A program made the translations under genes and the position numbers. Source: Arabidopsis thaliana (Eukaryota > Streptophyta > Magnoliopsida > Brassicales > Brassicaceae). Taken from it: 64,000 bases of DNA. The stretch lies in NCBI RefSeq assembly GCF_000001735.4, contig NC_003074.8, forward strand, positions 806,101-870,100, written 5' to 3'. Numbering within the stretch: position 1 is the stretch's first letter; each line of letters starts with the position of its first letter. Positions 57,831-64,000 of the stretch are shown in pieces. Under the pieces are notes generated by a model. That model ran no database searches, was not told the origin of the DNA, and worked only from the letters and a program-made list of their open reading frames with translations.

Positions 57831-58590
57831 ATCTAAATTACTTACTATGTCAAGTTTGGAACTAGCTATCTATCATGTTTTATACATATGCAATAACAAG
57901 CCACTAGCTAGATAAATTTACCGAAATACAACAATTCTCGATAGAAATCAAGTAAGAACGCATCATTTTCTAACTTAACTTGCAATATTAAAATTGATTT
58001 GATTGATAATCCATGCACTATTTGGAAATTCTCACGATTTTAAAATCAAACAAATGTATTTAATTTCAAAATAACAAGGTAGCTGTATTTGAGCCTTTGT
58101 ATTTTCAATTTTAAACACTTTCAAATATGTTAAGGTTCAATAAAAAAAATTTAATAATTTTAAAATCCAATAAAGAAATTTATTGAATATCACTAAATTT
58201 AAACTAGTATTTGTAAAACATTAAAGCAATAATACAAGATTTTGTCAGGAAATTTAAATTGATGATTTAATAACATAAGATTTTTGTTAGATTTTTAACT
58301 AAATTTTAAATCCTCTAATTAATAAACTTCCAAAACTTCTTTGGTCAACTTAATGTTTATTCTTCAAACTAAATATGGGTTTAAATTGAATTGATAAGAT
58401 GCTAATAGGCTAATATAATAAAGTTCATCGTTGATAAAAAAGAGAATATAAATTCGATAATCGATAAAGTCTTGGGATAATTAGTCGAAATTAGGGTTTA
58501 GAGCGAAACAGAGGAGCTTACTTGCCTTTTCCTTGACATAGAAGGAAAGGAACAAAAAAAACTTTTTTGGCTTTTCTTCTTTCTTCTGCG
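57831..58590. other. AT-rich spacer between F-box relics
   Basis: Very AT-rich (58000-58330 especially), with imperfect inverted AT stretches reminiscent of 34637-35000, but without clear terminal repeats. No gene. Confidence 0.4.
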
Positions 58591-58761
58591 ATGGAAAATC
58601 TCAACAACAGACATGAAGGAACGAAAAATATCACTGATTTGCCTGACGATTTACTGGTGAAGATTTTGTCACCCCTTCCGATCAAAGAGGTTGTGGCTAC
58701 AAGTGTTTTGTCAAAAAGATGGCGTTGTGTTTGGAAACAAGCTTTAAAGCTTGAGCTCTGA
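58591..58761 (+). pseudogene. F-box N-terminal fragment (FBD/LRR type)
   Basis: ATG at 58591 opens a 56-residue frame with a clean F-box ([34 protein letters not shown]), then a stop at 58759. This F-box type is normally followed by leucine-rich repeats and an FBD domain, about 400 residues in all. None of that is found in the next 500 bases, so this is a truncated copy. It might still be transcribed as a bare F-box peptide. Confidence 0.6.
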
Positions 58762-59240
58762 CTGCATTTGTGTATCTGTATACCATCAGATTTCAATTCA
58801 CAATCAAAGATGTAAAAGATATCCTATAATCTATGAAGAAAGAAATTGTTTGTGTATATCTAGAAAAGTTACTCTGTTCTTGTTTCTTTATGGACTCAAA
58901 CCTTTCATCTTCTTTAACATATTGAGGTTATATGCTAGGAAAATTGTCTAGTTTCATTCAAAATAAGCTTGTATTGTTTACTTACTCTGTTTCTTGACAA
59001 AGTTTGCAAATCTTAAAACATGGCTCGAGCAGCCACATGCGTATTAAATTCAAGTTCCCAGAAAACACTAAGAGTTTAGAACTTATGCCAAAACATTTCT
59101 TCATTAGTCAAAAACCATGTTTGGTAACAGGAACGAGAAGAGTTAAAAGATATTGACAACATTAACAAGATAAGATCACTTGAAAGAGCTAACTAAAAAA
59201 CCAAATCGTCAGGAGTTTCCAAACTAAGCTAGTTATTTGG
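58762..59240. other. Spacer between F-box fragment and SWIB gene
   Basis: No recognisable domain. The right end is the SWIB 3' untranslated region. Confidence 0.4.
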
Positions 59241-60569
59241 TCAAGCAGTCTTCACAAAGTGCGGGGACAAGAGTTTTGAAATCTCCAGAAACCCAACTTT
59301 GTCTTTCCCTTCAAAGATTAGCTTCAGTGTCTCATCGCAGAAAATCTCCCTCTTGTCAGCTGGGTTCTGCAACCAAAAACCAACACATAATGCACCATAA
59401 TTAAGAAAGAAATACTATTCCCTAACTTGATATTAGAACGTCTCATTCCAATTGCACTTTAGCCTGATAGATATTGGTATTTCTGGTTACTTTCTGTGTT
59501 CTTAAAGGCAAAAGAGAACGGTTTTTGGAGACTTGAAACCATATCATCACAATGGAGAACAAAGCAGATAGAAAATGTAAAGACTCTAAGCAAAACAACT
59601 TCATTTGGATTATTTAGAGAAGAGACTCTAGAAGTGAACTATTTTAACCAGAACAACAAGTTGCAACCAGATATTAAAGAATTCATCTGCTGGATTAGAG
59701 AATTGAAGAAGATGAAAAAGATCACAAATCTGAATAGCAAATGTGAATCTTTTGAGTAATTACCACATCGAGCCTCTCAACTAAATTCAACACTCAAGTT
59801 GATAAAACTCCAGTGACCAGGAAACAGATAGCAAAGTACCACAAAAAAAAAAAAAAAAAAAATCCAGCAAATCTCGTCGACAAAGTTGATAATGTGAAGA
59901 CTCTAAACAAAGCAACTTCATTTTTCAGAGAAGAGACTAAGTAAAAGTATTATAACCAGAACAAGAAGCCACAACCAGAGACAAAGCTAACATCTTTTGG
60001 ATTAGAAAATTGAAGAAGAGTGAAATTGTATATCACAAATCTGAAAAGCAAAACTAACAATCTTTTCAACTATGTTCATCATCAAGCAAGTTAATGTGAT
60101 TCAAGAGACCATGAAAAATATAGCAAAGTACCACCTAATTTTTCCGGCAAATGTCGTCTACATGCAAGACCTATATCATCAGAAACTAGAGAATCTACCT
60201 ACCAATTTAGAGATTATGATGCTATACTCAAAATTTACAACAAAATGCAAAGAGACTATGAACCTGAAGATCGTGGGACTTGATGTAGGTCCAAATCCCC
60301 TTGATGGCGTCGGTACGTGATGTTTCACCGGTACCAAGGAACTGAGCGAGAACTGGAGACACAGGAGTCACCTTAAAGATTCCGGTAGACCTCGGTGTCT
60401 TCTTTGCCGGAGAGTCTGATTTCGCCTTTGGCTTAGGCTTAGCCTTGGCCTTTGGTTTCGCCGCGGGTTTCTTAGTGGATCCAGCTGAAACCAAAGAAGA
60501 GGTGGCTCGAGAAGCAGGAGCTAGAAGCGATCTAGCTCCTCTGAAAACCATAGCTGCAACGGAAGACAT
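59241..60569 (-). CDS. SWIB/MDM2-domain protein, organelle-type
   Basis: Two exons, 60264-60569 and 59241-59366 (TGA), 143 residues, with an 897-base intron. The N-terminus is basic and Ser/Ala-rich (MVFRGARSLLAPASRATSS), consistent with a mitochondrial or plastid presequence. A Lys/Pro/Ala tract follows, and then the SWIB domain: FLGTGETSRTDAIKGIWTYI, NPADKREIFCDETLKLIFEG and FLEISKLLSPHF. Nuclear SWIB proteins belong to SWI/SNF complexes. Short plant SWIB proteins of this type have been linked to organelle nucleoids. Targeting is inferred from composition only. Confidence 0.86.
59574..60066. repeat. Imperfect tandem direct repeat inside the SWIB intron
   Basis: Copy A at about 59574-59753 and copy B at about 59890-60065 share AAGACTCTAA, AACTTCATTT, AGAGAAGAGACT, AACCAGAACAA, TTGGATTAGA-like and ATTGAAGAAGA blocks in order. 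Between them lies an A-run of 19. Copy A keeps a short open frame (59496-59759) without a known domain. Confidence 0.7.
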
Positions 60570-61746
60570 TTTCTCGCCAATCTAGTTTTTTCTTCTCCTT
60601 CGCTGAGAGTGTGATTTTGGAGAATTTAGGAAAGTTTTTGGGAGAAAAAGGTTTGACCTTTGACTCTGCCACGTGACGACGTTTGAGATATGAAACTTGT
60701 CTTTTGACACTAAAGCTTTCAACTTTCAAGGATTAAGATGCGAAAGTTTCCAACTTTCTCAACAGTCCAGCCATGGAATCATTTTCATATCCTTTGTAAT
60801 AGCTTCGACAAAATTCATGGCTGCTTCTCTTTCTATTGATTAATACATTACGAAGATATTTGTAATGATAAAATTGCTCAGAGATAAAGAAAGGGTTATG
60901 ATATGACTGAGGAAGATGCTTTGATTCTGTCGAGGTAAGGTAATAACTAATAAGGTATTGTTGACAAGCTATAGTGACAATAATAAGGAGAAAACCAAAA
61001 GCTAACAATGATAATTCTTGGAGAGGATGGTAACTGAGTTAAGAGAGCTTAAACAACGTCGGTTTGTTCCATCGAGAAAATCTCTGAAGCACAACGACAT
61101 CGCAACTATTCCACAAGTGAGAAGACCAGAAGAGAGAATCAAACTTGACCATCTTGAAAAGTCTAAGTTAGTTCCAAGAGCTTTACATGCAAATTTTCTT
61201 AGTCCCGGAGGATGATAGATGGAGACTAACATGGCTTGATCTTACTTCTTACTAACAATCTCTGTAGCACGTGCAGTGGAAACCAAGCCGATCAAACCAC
61301 TAAGATTAGCAACAAACTCTACCGAGGATAAGTACAACTTCAAGAGGTATGACCAGAGATGCCCCAAAAAATCAGGAACATGACAGAAACTCGACTAAAA
61401 TTCAAGTAAAGACCATAGAATTGTCTTAAGAGACATTCAAAGTTATCCCAGACAGTTACTTGTAAATAGCTCATTCCAAAACTTGTGAAGTAACGATTAC
61501 CATATACAATGTCTAAAGCATTTCCAAAAAATGAGTTGTGCAAGGAAAAGACAAGGCAGTTATCAAGATGTAGAACACTAGAACTCAACAATCTTATACA
61601 GAAATATCCATCAGAGAAACAAAATCATCCATGTGTAAAAAACTCCCAGAATTTCAAAGTTGAAGTAACCACAATTCTGAAGAACAATTATTCCAGACTC
61701 AGAAAAACAACTGTAAAGTTTCATACTTTTGTTGCAAATATCAAAA
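60570..61746. other. SWIB promoter and RPS2 3' flank
   Basis: A short open frame at 61027-61215 (+) reads MVTELRELKQRRFVPSRKSL and ends LHANFLSPGG. It has no domain I recognise, and I see no splice continuation. It may be a gene fragment or chance. Nothing else supported. Confidence 0.35.
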
Positions 61747-62406
61747 TCAAGCAGCTAAATCCTTCATCAAATCTTCATTGCTCCCTTCTTTGATCCCCAA
61801 CTTCATCTGTTCTGCCACAAAGCACTTGGTGATCACATTACAGAACAAATACACAAACTTGACCGAATCACGAGCTGGCACAGGATACGTAATCTTCTCA
61901 AAGAACTCCAATGGCACATTCGGGTCCACAATTGCAACAACCGGAATCTGAAGCTTCGATGCCTCAAGTATCACAGAGCTCTTCCTCTCAGAATCAAACA
62001 CAACGACACAATCAGGCATAGTAGTTGGACCAAAGCAAAGCTTTTTATGCCTAGATCGAAACTTCTTAGGACTGTAGCTGTTAGTCAAAAACCCTCCCAT
62101 CTTCCACAGATTCATCGCACGGTTGTGATTATACGAATCTCCTTGGATCCGACGAGAAGTGAGCTCAATGATTTCGTCGAAGAGAGGATTCGTGTTGACG
62201 AAGAAGATGTTACCTCTCATGTGGGCGAGGTTAGCGACGAAATGAGCGGCGCTACGGAGGCAAATTAGGGTTTTGTCGGAGTCGATAATTGTCATTCCGT
62301 TACGCGTCCCGTAAGCGTATTGCTTGAAATGGTGCTCGGCGGCACGACGGCCGAGATGTGCTCCGGTGTTCAGAAGCTTCTGGATTACTGCAGCGTGAAT
62401 CGTCAT
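61747..62406 (-). CDS. RPS2: Mitochondrial ribosomal protein S2, nuclear-encoded
   Basis: Intronless, 219 residues. Bacterial S2-family landmarks are present: LLNTGAHLGRRAAEHHFKQY, YAYGTRNGMTIIDSDKTL, ANLAHMRGNIFFVNTNPLFD, DCVVVFDSERKSSVILEASK and LQIPVVAIVDPNVPLEF. Small-subunit protein S2 binds near the 30S head-body junction. In Arabidopsis the mitochondrial rps2 gene moved to the nucleus, and this is that copy. There is no added N-terminal presequence: the first residues already align with the bacterial start. The import signal would then be internal to the S2 sequence. Promoter motifs typical of ribosomal protein genes lie upstream. Confidence 0.88.
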   Translation of the reverse strand: MTIHAAVIQKLLNTGAHLGRRAAEHHFKQYAYGTRNGMTIIDSDKTLICLRSAAHFVANLAHMRGNIFFVNTNPLFDEIIELTSRRIQGDSYNHNRAMNLWKMGGFLTNSYSPKKFRSRHKKLCFGPTTMPDCVVVFDSERKSSVILEASKLQIPVVAIVDPNVPLEFFEKITYPVPARDSVKFVYLFCNVITKCFVAEQMKLGIKEGSNEDLMKDLAA

Positions 62407-62446
62407 AGTTCGTCGTCGGAAAAACCACCGGACGGCAGCGAGAGGG

Positions 62447-62576
62447 TTAGGGTTTAAGAGAAATTCGCAGATTGAATTAGATCTGATGAGGAAGATGAAA
62501 CATGGATGAATCTGGAGCCGTCGGGTCGGGTCGGTCTGGTCTGGTCGTGTTGGGTATGAGCTAATTACCGGCCCAT
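62447..62576 (-). promoter_or_regulatory. Telo-box and site II motif upstream of RPS2
   Basis: TTAGGGTTT at 62447-62455 (AAACCCTAA on the minus strand) and GGCCCAT at 62570-62576. This is the usual pair in plant ribosomal protein promoters. The spacer is shared with the divergent ELMO-family gene. Confidence 0.5.
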
Positions 62577-63378
62577 TTCGGTAGATTTCAGATGCCTAAA
62601 CCAAACATCGTAAACCGGATGACAAACCGGGTCGTTGACCAACAAAAGAGAAATAAAATAAATAGTAACGTATAAGAGAGATTAATCGAAATAAATAAAA
62701 TTTCTGGGAAATTTGGCGGCGACAGTTTCCTTTGGATTTCAGATTTCGTGAGCTTATTCTTACCTTTCTCTCGAAGGAAGCTCTCATCTTTTCACTCAGA
62801 TCACGTTCCCTGTAAGAGAATCGATCAAACCCAATTCGTAACTTTCCTTATAATGTATCTTAGATTCCAAAGTTTTTGGATTTGGTGATGTTTTTCTTGT
62901 CAAGTTTTCTGATTAGGGATTACAAAAAGTCGAATCTGAGATTTGGGGATTTTAAGCGATCCTGTTTTGTGTTGAGTCTTTTCGTTATCGCCCAATTAGG
63001 GTTTGTGGTGGAGCTCTGTTTGATCTTCTGAATTTTTTTAAAACGATTCAATGGTTGGTGACTTAGCGCAGATGCATCGCTTTGTAATTTGCTAGGTTGA
63101 AAAATTCTATCTTGTTCTGATTCCCGTTGAAGCTTCTAGTTCTAGGGTTCGTTTTCTCTTATTGATTTCTGTTTGCATGGGTCTGTTCTATGATCTAGTG
63201 TTGAAGAATTAGTGTCTAGTGTGCAAAAATTGGAAGACTGGACAAATGAAAAGCTTTAAATTATAATCGCATAGCTCCATTATCAAGACACTGTCTCCAA
63301 TTTTCATGTTTTTGTTTGTTTGATCTTATTTCTGGTATAATGCAGGGGCTTATTCGCTTGTATCTGTTGATATACAAG
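62577..63378. other. Divergent promoter and 5' leader of the ELMO-family gene
   Basis: Leader sequence probably begins near 62740, with a donor-like GTAAGA at 62811 and an intron to the acceptor at 63345. The chosen start codon lies in the next exon. No gene on the minus strand. Confidence 0.45.
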
Positions 63379-63911
63379 ATGGCATCTGCGACTCTGAGAA
63401 GGCGGCTTCATCACGGTGATGTAGATGGGAGGAAGTATGAACGCTATGATGCAACAGACTCTGAAACTTTAAGTGAACCCTTGTTAGGAAGTAGTAGTAC
63501 TGATAATAGTAGAAATGAGTACATTGAGGTTAGTAGTTCAGTGTGTGTGTTTTTAATTAGAGATGAGAAGAACCCTTTTATGTATTATTACCTGTGGTGT
63601 TACTCTTAGGAGCGTACTCTGGAGGATATTTGGGAAGAAGAACGGAAGAGACAGCAAGTTCACTGGACGTTAATCTTTTCTCAGTTGATTGCACAGTGGG
63701 CTCAGTGGATAGGTTGGGCTTTTATTGTCTTGTTACTATCACTCCTTGATTTTTTAAAAGGGGGATTATCTCATTACAACTTGTTTCTTGGTTTGCAGCC
63801 AAAATAGTCTTTGGATCTGGCTCACTTGTTGGGAGGTTTCTTTCTCTGCCTACATTTGGTCAAATAGGTACTGGTGGGAGGCTTCTGCCACCACCTCTTA
63901 GTATGTTGCAG
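63379..63911 (+). CDS. ELMO/CED-12 family protein, N-terminal part (3' end outside window)
   Basis: Exons 63379-63528, 63610-63712 and 63799-63911, open at the window edge. Start MASATLRRRLHHGDVDG chosen. The exon is open in frame back to its acceptor (GLIRLYLLIYK), so a start further upstream is possible. Visible parts: a charged N-terminus with SEPLLGSSS, then TLEDIWEEERKRQQVHWTLI and the hydrophobic FSQLIAQWAQWIAKIVFGSG, the usual opening of plant ELMO-domain proteins. The ELMO domain itself would lie beyond the window. Animal ELMO/ELMOD proteins act with small GTPases of the Rac and Arf groups; plant roles are poorly defined. The call leans on neighbourhood knowledge. Confidence 0.65.
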
Positions 63912-64000
63912 GTAATCTAAACGGTCTACCTTATCTTTTGAACATTAGATACCAAAAGATACGTTTAAGAGGACTATAATTCATCAGCCTATACCATATT

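Noticed and set aside
58000-58330. Second MITE-like element
   Set aside because: AT-rich with inverted stretches, but I could not define matching terminal repeats.
59496-59759. 87-codon plus-strand frame as a gene
   Set aside because: It lies inside the SWIB intron, covers one copy of a direct repeat, and shows no domain; the second copy is not open.
61027-61215. 62-codon plus-strand frame starting MVTELRELKQ
   Set aside because: Basic and open, but no recognised domain, no splice continuation and no promoter motif; kept only as a note on the spacer.
1-64000. tRNA, rRNA, CRISPR arrays or bacterial-type operons
   Set aside because: None seen on either strand; every supported gene is of plant nuclear type.

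Overview
The window looks like nuclear DNA of Arabidopsis thaliana, near the top of chromosome 3 (loci of the At3g03380 to At3g03610 interval, recognised from memory of the proteins and not checked by search). The evidence is plant-type GT/AG introns, AT-rich spacers, gene spacing of 2-3 kb, and instantly recognisable plant proteins (the DELLA protein RGL2, CYP89A9, CHAT, PEX19, three non-specific phospholipases C). I see no prokaryotic, viral or organellar block, no tRNA or rRNA gene and no CRISPR array. I did not find a clearly new biological system. The most informative material is small-scale decay and duplication around recognisable genes.

Layout. 1-2219: 3' part of the protease gene DEG7 (+). 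2617-8632: three EF-hand calcium sensors, CML33 (-), CML34 (-) and CML28 (+), with a dead F-box gene and the ATP23-like metallopeptidase gene between them. 9609-12468: an armadillo-repeat gene (+). 13536-15179: RGL2 (-). 16969-18385: BRIP1, a GLTSCR1-domain SWI/SNF subunit (-). 18592-20245: CYP89A9 (-). 22300-23763: CHAT acyltransferase (-). 24202-25659: PEX19-1 (-). 26829-28250: TatD-type nuclease (+). 29888-31607: NPH3-family gene (+) with a spliced upstream ORF. 31872-42197: tandem cluster NPC3, NPC4, NPC5 (all -), with a partial copy of the NPC4 3' end and a small inverted-repeat element. 42590-43190: relic of an unidentified intron-containing gene. 44291-45361: RING-H2 ligase ATL51 (-). 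47053-50386: a 19-exon coiled-coil gene I do not recognise (-). 50913-54005: SCAI homologue (+). 54595-57243: a DYW-class PPR editing factor (-). 57384-58761: two F-box relics. 59241-60569: SWIB-domain protein (-). 61747-62406: nuclear gene for mitochondrial ribosomal protein S2 (-). 63379 to the end: 5' part of an ELMO/CED-12 family gene (+).

The genes do not form one pathway. Some share themes: calcium sensing (three EF-hand genes within 6 kb), membrane lipid turnover (three NPC genes), chlorophyll breakdown and leaf volatiles (CYP89A9, CHAT), and mitochondrial function (ATP23-like, the PPR factor, SWIB, RPS2). From memory, many of these genes have paralogues in the same order on chromosome 5 (CML29, RGL3, BRIP2, PEX19-2, ATL52), which fits an old segmental duplication.

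Exon boundaries were placed by hand from reading frame and GT/AG sites. In genes where every intron was placed, the summed exons keep one open frame and give whole-codon lengths, and most of these agree with protein lengths I remember for the named genes.
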